DNA from: Caryophanales bacterium
GTDB lineage: Bacteria > Bacillota > Bacilli > Exiguobacteriales > Exiguobacteriaceae
Assembly (NCBI GenBank): GCA_902362975.1
Contig: CABIYO010000004.1
Coordinates: 69,265-99,258 of the forward strand
Direction of reading: 5' to 3'
DNA: 29,994 nt
The position numbers and the translations under genes were made by a program. This document shows, piece after piece, positions 24,779 to 29,994 of this stretch. The stretch's first letter is position 1. Each line of letters starts with the position of its first letter. The notes under the pieces were generated by a model. That model did no database searches and had not been told where the DNA came from. It worked only from the letters and a program-made list of their open reading frames with translations.

Positions 24779-25759
24779 GTGAACAAACAAGCAATTATTG
24801 TAGGTGCCGGCCCATGTGGTCTCTCGGCCGCCATCGAACTGGAGAAGATTGGAGTCTCTAGTACAGTGATTGAGCGTGGGAACATCGTCGACGCCATCTA
24901 TCGGTACCCGACCCATCAAACGTTCTTCTCGTCTGCGAGCCTGCTTGAAATCGGAGACATTCCGTTCATATGTAAGGATTTGAAGCCACGTCGTCAAGAT
25001 GCACTCGTCTATTATCGAGAAGTCGTCACACGTACTGGTTTAAACGTTTACCCGTTCGAAACGGTCGAATCGGTCGAAAAAATGAATGACCGCTTTGTTG
25101 TGACATCTAGACATGAACGACGTGGCGAAACCGTTCGCGAAGCGGACTATGTGATTTTGGCAACAGGCTATTATGGACGACCTCGTCTACTTGACGTGCC
25201 TGGCGAAACGTTGCCGCACGTCCATCACTATTTCAACGAGGCACACCCTTATTATCGACAACACGTCACAATCATCGGTGGGAAAAACTCCGCTGTCGAT
25301 GCGGCAATCGAACTCGAAAAGGCTGGTGCCTATGTGACGGTGCTCTATCGAGGGGATTCGTATAGCCCTTCCGTCAAACCATGGGTCCTCCCAAACTTCG
25401 ACTCACTCGTCCGTCATGAGAAAGTTCGAATGGAGTTTGAGGCGACAATCGAACGCATCACCGATGATGGGGTTTACTACCGTCAACATGGCGAAGAGAA
25501 GCATGTCTATGCAGATCATGTATTCGCGATGACCGGTTATCAGCCCGATCACCACCTGTTCGAAAGTGCAGGCATTGCGATTGATGAAGAGAGCGGTGTC
25601 CCGACGTACGATGAGGACACGTACGAAACAAATGTCGAACACCTCTTCATCGCCGGCGTGGTCGCAGCCGGAAACGATGCGAACAAGATCTTCATTGAGA
25701 ACGGTAGATTCCACGGCAAGGCGATTGCCGATGCGATCGCGAATCGCATTAACGTATAA
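24779..25759 (+). CDS. ypdA: Bacillithiol disulfide reductase YpdA/Bdr
   Basis: A 326-residue flavoprotein of the YpdA family, which uses NADPH to reduce oxidised bacillithiol. The FAD-binding motif GAGPCGLSAAIELEK is at residues 9-23, the family's FFSSASLLEIGDIPF follows, and a second Rossmann motif IIGGKNSAVDAAIELEK is near residue 164. The start is a GTG at 24779 with GAGGTGATATTCA upstream. It lies downstream of ansA and next to gudB, as in B. subtilis. With bshA and bshB1 at the left end, it makes the bacillithiol theme of the window. Confidence 0.94.
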   Translation: MNKQAIIVGAGPCGLSAAIELEKIGVSSTVIERGNIVDAIYRYPTHQTFFSSASLLEIGDIPFICKDLKPRRQDALVYYREVVTRTGLNVYPFETVESVEKMNDRFVVTSRHERRGETVREADYVILATGYYGRPRLLDVPGETLPHVHHYFNEAHPYYRQHVTIIGGKNSAVDAAIELEKAGAYVTVLYRGDSYSPSVKPWVLPNFDSLVRHEKVRMEFEATIERITDDGVYYRQHGEEKHVYADHVFAMTGYQPDHHLFESAGIAIDEESGVPTYDEDTYETNVEHLFIAGVVAAGNDANKIFIENGRFHGKAIADAIANRINV

Positions 25760-25795
25760 AAAAGTTCGGTCAACTCAAGTTGACCGAACTTTTTT
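25758..25795. terminator. Bidirectional terminator between ypdA and gudB
   Basis: A perfect 17-bp inverted repeat, from AAAAAAGTTCGGTCAAC to its complement, surrounds a TCAA loop. Runs of six A and six T at the ends let it work on both strands. It overlaps the ypdA stop codon and ends two bases before the gudB stop. Confidence 0.97.
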
Positions 25796-25797
25796 GA

Positions 25798-27066
25798 TTA
25801 GACCCACCCACGGAAACGTGAGGCTTCCGCCATTTTGCGTACACCGACCATGTAGGCGGCGAGACGCATATCGACTTTACGGGCTGAAGATGTATTGTAT
25901 ACCGTATTGAACGAGTGAACGAGTACTTTTTCAAGTTTCTCCTCAACTTCTTCTTCCGTCCAATAGTAACCTTGGTTGTTTTGTACCCATTCGAAGTATG
26001 AAACTGTAACCCCACCACTTGACGCCAACACGTCAGGCACGAGGAGAATTCCACGTTCAGTCAAAATTTTCGTTGCTTCGTTCGTCGTTGGACCGTTAGC
26101 TGCCTCGACCACGATCGATGCTTTGATCGCATCCGCATTATCTTCTGTAATTTGGTTCTCAATCGCAGCCGGAACCAAAATATCACAATCAAGCTCTAAC
26201 ATTTCTTTGTTTGAGATCGTATTTTTAAACAATGTCGAAATCGTACCGAATGAATCGCGACGATCTAACAAGTACGGGATATCGAGACCGTTCTCATCAT
26301 GGATGGCTCCATACGCGTCACTAACTGCAATGACTTTCGCTCCTGCATCGTACATGAATTTAGAAAGGAAACTTCCCGCGTTTCCGAATCCTTGGACGAC
26401 GACCCGTGCACCTTTCAATTCGATTCCGCGACGGAGTGCCGCTTCACGAATCATAATGGCCACGCCTTTTGCCGTCGCTGTCTCACGACCATGCGACCCA
26501 CCAAGAACGAGCGGTTTTCCTGTGATGAATCCAGGTGAGTTGAATTCATCGATACGACTGTATTCATCCATCATCCATGCCATGATTTGTGAGTTTGTGA
26601 ACACGTCCGGAGCCGGGATATCTTTTGTCGGTCCAACAATTTGACTGATGGCCCGGACATATCCGCGACTTAAGCGTTCGATTTCACGGAAACTCATCTC
26701 GCGTGGGTCACAGACGATCCCTCCTTTCCCACCACCGTAAGGCAAGTCGACGATTCCTGCTTTTAAACTCATCCATACTGATAATGCTTTGACTTCTACC
26801 TCCGTTACGCTCGGGTGGAACCGAATTCCCCCTTTAGTCGGTCCGACCGCATCATTGTGTTGAGCGCGATAGCCTGTGAAGATCTTCGTTGAGCCATCGT
26901 CCATGCGAACAGGAATCCGAACGGTCAGCATGCGAAGCGGTTCTTTTAATAACTCGTACATCTCATCGGGATAGCCGAGTTTATCTAAAGCTTCGTGAAT
27001 TACCTCTTGTGTCGATTCCAAGATGTTTTTTCGTTTTTGATGACCTTTTTCTTGATCCGTAATCAT
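25798..27066 (-). CDS. gudB: NAD-dependent glutamate dehydrogenase, GudB/RocG type
   Basis: A 422-residue hexameric glutamate dehydrogenase that deaminates glutamate to 2-oxoglutarate. The catalytic-lysine motif PYGGGKGGIVCDP is near residue 111, and GFGNAGSFLSKFMYDAGAKV is the NAD site. The alpha-1 region reads EVEVKALSVWMSLKAG with one VKA only, so it lacks the three-residue duplication that makes GudB inactive in B. subtilis 168. It should therefore be active. ATG 27066 follows GGGGAGGAAACCTTC. A cre-like site and palindrome lie upstream. Confidence 0.95.
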   Translation of the reverse strand: MITDQEKGHQKRKNILESTQEVIHEALDKLGYPDEMYELLKEPLRMLTVRIPVRMDDGSTKIFTGYRAQHNDAVGPTKGGIRFHPSVTEVEVKALSVWMSLKAGIVDLPYGGGKGGIVCDPREMSFREIERLSRGYVRAISQIVGPTKDIPAPDVFTNSQIMAWMMDEYSRIDEFNSPGFITGKPLVLGGSHGRETATAKGVAIMIREAALRRGIELKGARVVVQGFGNAGSFLSKFMYDAGAKVIAVSDAYGAIHDENGLDIPYLLDRRDSFGTISTLFKNTISNKEMLELDCDILVPAAIENQITEDNADAIKASIVVEAANGPTTNEATKILTERGILLVPDVLASSGGVTVSYFEWVQNNQGYYWTEEEVEEKLEKVLVHSFNTVYNTSSARKVDMRLAAYMVGVRKMAEASRFRGWV

Positions 27067-27127
27067 GAAGGTTTCCTCCCCTAAATTGTCAATTCTCCCC
27101 CAAGAATTAACCTCGTATTCGTTTAAA

Positions 27128-27133
27128 AGTATA
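27128..27133 (-). promoter_or_regulatory. gudB: Possible -10 of the gudB promoter
   Basis: TATACT on the minus strand, about 60 bases upstream of gudB. The sequence 17 bases further upstream (TTTCAA) matches the -35 consensus poorly and lies in the palindrome TTGAAA-AGCCC-TTTCAA (27151-27167), which suggests an activator or repressor site. Confidence 0.4.
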
Positions 27134-27172
27134 GCTGATACGCGTTCAATTTGAAAGGGCTTTTCAAAAATA

Positions 27173-27187
27173 ATGAAAGCGTTTTCT
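27173..27187 (+). promoter_or_regulatory. cre-like CcpA site upstream of gudB
   Basis: TGAAAGCGTTTTCTT matches the Bacillus cre consensus (TG-N-AA-N-CG-N-WWW-CA) at all but one position, A to T near the end. It is centred about 47 bases upstream of the possible -10 and about 26 bases from the ddl stop. Confidence 0.55.
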
Positions 27188-27212
27188 TAACGGTTAGCGT
27201 AATCCAGATGTC

Positions 27213-28139
27213 TTACTTCGCTACGCGCTCAAGTGCGAGCTCGATAAAGCGTTCCAAAAGCTCACCGTACGAGATTCCGACTGTCTTGGCACTATCCGGA
27301 AACAGGCTAAGCGGCGTCATGCCTGGTAGCGTATTCGTCTCTAGAATGTAGGCTTTTCCTTCTTCTGAAACGAGGAAGTCAGAGCGCGAATATCCTGAAC
27401 AACCGAGCGCGCGATGCGCCAGGACTGCCGCCTGTTGAACCTCTGTTGTCAAGTCGTCCGAGATTTCAGCCGGACAGACATGAATCGAACCACCTTCCGT
27501 ATACTTCGATTCATAGTCGTAAAATTCATTTTTTGGAATAATTTCAATGACAGGAAGAGCCTCTTCTTTCCCGAAGTTCCCGATGACGGGAACTGTCAGT
27601 TCTTTCCCTCTGATGTACTGCTCAATAAGTACCGCTGAATCACAAGCAAACGCCTTTTCAATTCCTTCACGTAACATCGCTTCGTCCATGGCAATCGTCA
27701 GACCGTTCGACGATCCTTCCTGCGCTGGTTTGACGACACATGGGAATTCCATCCCCCACTCAGCGACTTTTGCATCGATCGATTCCCGTGACTCGATTAA
27801 GACGTCACGCGCGACTCGGATCCCGGATGCCGCGAAGACGATCTTCGCTCTCGCCTTGTCCATCGCCAGTGCAGATGCCAAGACACCTGATCCCGTGTAA
27901 GGAATCCCAGCCATTTCTAATAACGATTGCACACGACCATCTTCACCATACTTCCCGTGCAACGCACTGACGACGACGTCGACATCCAGCGTTAATAACT
28001 CGTTCGCACGTTCCGGATGAAAGTCAATGGCCGTGACCTCATGACCACGTTCCGTCAACGCTTCTATCATCCCTTGCCCGCTCGTGAGGGATACCTCTCG
28101 TTCTCCTGACACTCCACCATATAAAACAGCGACTTTCAT
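27213..28139 (-). CDS. ddl: D-alanine--D-alanine ligase
   Basis: A 308-residue ATP-grasp ligase that makes the D-Ala-D-Ala dipeptide for peptidoglycan. Motifs are GGVSGEREVSL (residues 8-18), GIPYTGSGVLASALAMDKARAK, KPAQEGSSNGL near residue 138 and ETNTLPGMTPLSLFP near 270, which includes the metal-binding N and the loop of the active site. Length is the short form typical of many bacteria. ATG 28139 follows AAGGAGAGATTGAA. An extended -10 (28181-28189) lies upstream. Confidence 0.96.
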   Translation of the reverse strand: MKVAVLYGGVSGEREVSLTSGQGMIEALTERGHEVTAIDFHPERANELLTLDVDVVVSALHGKYGEDGRVQSLLEMAGIPYTGSGVLASALAMDKARAKIVFAASGIRVARDVLIESRESIDAKVAEWGMEFPCVVKPAQEGSSNGLTIAMDEAMLREGIEKAFACDSAVLIEQYIRGKELTVPVIGNFGKEEALPVIEIIPKNEFYDYESKYTEGGSIHVCPAEISDDLTTEVQQAAVLAHRALGCSGYSRSDFLVSEEGKAYILETNTLPGMTPLSLFPDSAKTVGISYGELLERFIELALERVAK

Positions 28140-28180
28140 TTCAATCTCTCCTTCAACTAACTACTGAAAATTCAAGTCTA

Positions 28181-28189
28181 ATCATAACA
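28181..28189 (-). promoter_or_regulatory. Extended -10 promoter of ddl
   Basis: The minus strand reads TGTTATGAT (28189-28181), an extended -10 element, about 42 bases upstream of the ddl start. The -35 is weak (TTGTTT at a 15-base spacing). Its position between the mecA terminator and ddl supports it. Confidence 0.45.
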
Positions 28190-28222
28190 CGGACATCCTA
28201 AAAACAATAGGAACAGAAAAGT

Positions 28223-28259
28223 AAAAAAAGCCGTACTCATGCGAATGCATCGTACAGCT
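28223..28259 (-). terminator. Intrinsic terminator overlapping the end of the MecA-like gene
   Basis: On the minus strand GCTGTAC pairs with GTACGGC (one U-G) with an inner ATGC / GCAT stem, then TTTTTTTAC follows. The stop codon at 28237-28239 lies within the hairpin. Confidence 0.85.
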
Positions 28260-28815
28260 CTTTCACGGCTTGTTCAGTTTGAATCGTCTTTCCGTATTCC
28301 ATCATAACGTACGGGCTGACCGTAGTTGTCTTGCCGTACTCGGACAAAATGGCCGCGAGTCGTTCTTCCACTTGTGAAGGAAGCACCTCAACGAAGTGAA
28401 GATAGTAACGACCGTTGTAATGATAAAGCGTCCCACCTTGCTCGGTTTCATGTATATGCGGGAACAGACGAATCGAGGCGTTGATCACATCTTCAATATC
28501 ATCGAATTGATAAATCAGATGATGGATCACATCAATCGTCAATCGAATCTCGACCTGTTCGACATCGAGCTCAGCAATCGCTTCACCTTTTTGAACATCG
28601 ATGACGAGTCCGTCGCGAGGAAACATTGTCACATTCAAATCAACCGCTCCTTGTGGTGAAAATCCGTACTCACTTTCTGCTGTTTCAAGTAGTTCTTTCC
28701 ACAGCTGCTGACCATTTTCCCCCACGATCGTATCGATGGCGATTCCACGTAACGAGAGCTCATTCGCAGTCACATATACACGAAGATGTTCTTTTGTTTG
28801 TTTTTCAAATCTCAA
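28237..28815 (-). CDS. mecA: MecA/YpbH-family ClpC adaptor protein
   Basis: A 192-residue adaptor of the MecA family, which brings substrates to the ClpCP protease. The N-terminal domain (RVYVTANELSLRGIAIDTI) and the C-terminal ClpC-binding domain (DIEDVINASIRL, LYHYNGRYYLHFVEVL, EYGKTIQTEQAVKEL) are both present, joined by a linker that is shorter than in B. subtilis MecA (218 residues). B. subtilis has two paralogues, MecA and YpbH; YpbH is close to gudB, so this may be the YpbH counterpart. The start is a TTG at 28815 with GGAGG 7 bases upstream. Confidence 0.88.
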   Translation of the reverse strand: MRFEKQTKEHLRVYVTANELSLRGIAIDTIVGENGQQLWKELLETAESEYGFSPQGAVDLNVTMFPRDGLVIDVQKGEAIAELDVEQVEIRLTIDVIHHLIYQFDDIEDVINASIRLFPHIHETEQGGTLYHYNGRYYLHFVEVLPSQVEERLAAILSEYGKTTTVSPYVMMEYGKTIQTEQAVKELYDAFA

Positions 28816-28850
28816 TCGAAAACCTCCAGTGAATAGTCAATCCTACTAAT

Positions 28851-28879
28851 AAGCTACTCCCGTTTTCATCCCATGTCAA
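28851..28879 (-). promoter_or_regulatory. Possible promoter of the MecA-like gene
   Basis: On the minus strand a perfect TTGACA (28879-28874), overlapping the regulator's stop codon, is followed after 17 bases by TAGCTT (28856-28851), a weak -10. Read-through from the MerR gene, which lacks a terminator, is the alternative. Confidence 0.4.
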
Positions 28880-29739
28880 ATAGTTGATAACCATTTTGTC
28901 CACTCTTCAGGAGTGTCGCCAAGAAATGACCCATTGAATCGACCTCTCGCCTGGCTGACCGCATATCCACCGGCACCGATTCTTAAGTCAGGATGCTCGT
29001 TTTGAATATAATCCATCGCCTCTAACAAATTCGGAATATGCTCAGTCAGCGTACATGCGAAGATGAGACAAGAAGTGTCGATATCATGTAACGCTTTACT
29101 CAAATCTTCTTTCGGGAAACCCGCTCCTAAAAAGATGGCGTCGTATCCATGTTGACGCAAATAGAGGGTGACAAACAATAATCCGATCTCATGCATCTCC
29201 CCAGGTGCACAGACACACGTGATACGTGGCAGGAAGGGGTTCATTGGCATTTGAAGGGACAGTGTCGAAAGCCGCGCTCGTAAAAATGCCGTGGCGAAAT
29301 GCTCGTGGGCGATGGTAATCGATCCATTCTCCCATCGTGAACCGATTTCCACGAGCAGTGGTCCAATTACATCCTTTGTCACTTTTTCAAAACTGAACGT
29401 ATTAAACGCACGGTTGATCAAATCATGAGCTGTCCGTTCATCAAATGAGAGCAACGCATGGAGTAGCCCGTCTTTCAACTCCTCATCGTACAATTTGGCC
29501 GTTGTCCGTTCCGGCTCAGGTGCTTGATGAAGTTGTTGAATGGCCTGTGAGACAGAAAGCCCGTCTTTCTGCTTGTCTACGACCCATTTGATTTTTTCGA
29601 CATCCTGATCTGAATACAGGCGGTGACCGGATTCTGTTCGGCTCGGCACGATAAACTGATAGCGACGTTCCCAAGCCCGAATCGTCGTCGGATTGACGCC
29701 GGTCAAGGTCGCCACGGTCTTGATGGAGTATTTCGGCAT
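28876..29739 (-). CDS. MerR-family regulator with cobalamin-binding domain (CarH/LitR-like)
   Basis: A 287-residue regulator. Residues 1-70 are a MerR winged helix (SIKTVATLTGVNPTTIRAWERRY and GHRLYSDQDVEKIKWV). The middle region (about 85-165) is the helical B12-cap domain and contains RWENGSITIAHEHFATAFLR, which has W, nine residues, then EH, the signature of light-sensing CarH proteins. The last part is a B12-binding domain with APGEMHEIGLL (E-x-H-x-x-G; the histidine is the lower cobalt ligand) and LGAGFPKEDLSKAL. CarH proteins repress carotenoid genes in the dark through adenosylcobalamin and release DNA in light; this role is inferred here. ATG 29739 follows GAGGAGGGCGGAG. An IS30-type element starts just upstream. 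Confidence 0.88.
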   Translation of the reverse strand: MPKYSIKTVATLTGVNPTTIRAWERRYQFIVPSRTESGHRLYSDQDVEKIKWVVDKQKDGLSVSQAIQQLHQAPEPERTTAKLYDEELKDGLLHALLSFDERTAHDLINRAFNTFSFEKVTKDVIGPLLVEIGSRWENGSITIAHEHFATAFLRARLSTLSLQMPMNPFLPRITCVCAPGEMHEIGLLFVTLYLRQHGYDAIFLGAGFPKEDLSKALHDIDTSCLIFACTLTEHIPNLLEAMDYIQNEHPDLRIGAGGYAVSQARGRFNGSFLGDTPEEWTKWLSTI

Positions 29740-29768
29740 CTCCGCCCTCCTCTCCTACTCGTTCTTAT

Positions 29769-29782
29769 GATATAAGTATATC
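29769..29782. promoter_or_regulatory. Palindrome upstream of the CarH-like gene
   Basis: GATATA-AG-TATATC, a 6+2+6 inverted repeat 30 bases upstream of the start codon. It may be an operator of the regulator itself or part of its promoter; no good pair of -35 and -10 boxes is apparent. Confidence 0.4.
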
Positions 29783-29847
29783 CTCAATGCAAGAGGTCTG
29801 CCCTTTTTATTGTGTAATCGAGAATTTTTTAAGTATGATGAATTATA

Positions 29848-29994
29848 AAATTAAGTGCAACACCTGAACGTGAACGCAAAAAAGCCCATAGCGACGGCCT
29901 CGTGTAGAATGAAGTTACGACACAAACATTCAGACGGAGGAATCGCTATGAGCTACACCCATCTTACCACAACGGAACGCGTGAAAATAGAGAC
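29848..29994 (+). mobile_element. Left end of an IS30-type insertion sequence
   Basis: The stretch from about 29848 (AATTAAGTGCAACACC) to the window edge precedes and includes the start of an IS30-family transposase. Ends of that kind with GTGCAACA are seen in IS30-family elements from Firmicutes, but the exact left boundary and the direct repeat cannot be set, since the right end is outside the window. Confidence 0.55.
29948..29994 (+). CDS. IS30-family transposase, first 15 codons
   Basis: From ATG 29948 the sequence reads MSYTHLTTTERVKIE, which is the N-terminus of IS30-family transposases, up to the right edge. GACGGAGGAATCGCT is a good ribosome binding site. The catalytic DDE domain lies beyond the window, so intactness is unknown. 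No promoter with clear boxes is visible between the regulator and this start. Confidence 0.75.
   Translation, partial: MSYTHLTTTERVKIE

Noticed and set aside
25976..26644. 222-codon plus-strand frame within gudB
   Set aside because: Antisense to gudB, whose sequence is clearly conserved; the frame is a mirror of its codon pattern.
27067..27212. Riboswitch or T-box in the gudB leader
   Set aside because: The leader is short and shows only a promoter-like element, a cre-like site and a small palindrome, with no conserved aptamer or T-box sequence.
1..29994. CRISPR array, prophage, toxin-antitoxin or defence cluster
   Set aside because: No repeat-spacer pattern and no such genes were found; apart from the IS30 end the region is conserved core chromosome.

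Overview
The window reads as a chromosomal core segment from a low-to-mid GC Firmicute of the order Bacillales. Gene content and order match the region of Bacillus subtilis running from bshA/bshB1 through qcrABC, ypiFBA, aro, cheR, ndk, hepT-menG-hepS, hbs, yphF/yphE, gpsA, der, ypfD (rpsA-like), cmk, ypfA, prsW and ypdA to gudB. Genes for sporulation (spoIVA beside hbs, sleB-ypeB beside prsW) are missing from the places they occupy in B. subtilis. Together with the protein flavour this suggests a non-sporulating relative such as Exiguobacterium; the genus is an inference, not proven.

Layout. 1-962 (minus): bshA (N-terminal part only) and bshB1, the start of a bacillithiol operon with a good promoter. 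1074-1949 (plus): a YitT-family membrane protein. 1992-2423 (minus): a decayed GreA-family gene with five in-frame stops. 2488-3827 (minus): a YugP-type zinc metallopeptidase and a YpjA/DUF1405 membrane protein. 3913-5932 (minus): qcrABC, the menaquinol:cytochrome c reductase, behind a consensus sigma-A promoter and closed by a terminator. 6043-12753 (minus): ypiF, then a cheR-aroC-aroB-aroA-ypiA-ypiB cluster with short gaps or overlaps. 12855-15626 (minus): ndk, hepT, menG and hepS (menaquinone side chain and methylation). 15753-18173 (minus): HU, a YphF-like lipoprotein, a YphE-like small membrane protein and gpsA. 18191-22236 (minus): der, the S1-like rpsA, plsC and cmk. 22311-23648 (minus): PilZ protein ypfA and protease prsW. 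23756-25759 (plus): L-asparaginase and bacillithiol disulfide reductase ypdA. 25798-28815 (minus): gudB, ddl and a MecA/YpbH adaptor. 28876-29739 (minus): a MerR regulator with a cobalamin-binding domain carrying the CarH light-sensor signatures. 29948 to the end (plus): the first codons of an IS30-type transposase.

Functionally the window joins quinone-dependent respiration (qcrABC with menaquinone synthesis by hepS/hepT/menG fed by chorismate from aroABC), redox control by bacillithiol (bshA, bshB1, ypdA), translation and ribosome assembly (S1-like protein, der), phospholipid synthesis (gpsA, plsC) and amino-acid nitrogen metabolism (asparaginase, glutamate dehydrogenase). Most of it is ordinary conserved chromosome. 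The parts worth a second look are the greA-like pseudogene, the CarH-like regulator with an IS30-type element just upstream, a hairpin between the Shine-Dalgarno sequence and start codon of cmk, a terminator-like hairpin just before rpsA, and a cre-like site plus palindrome upstream of gudB. No tRNA, rRNA or CRISPR array was seen.
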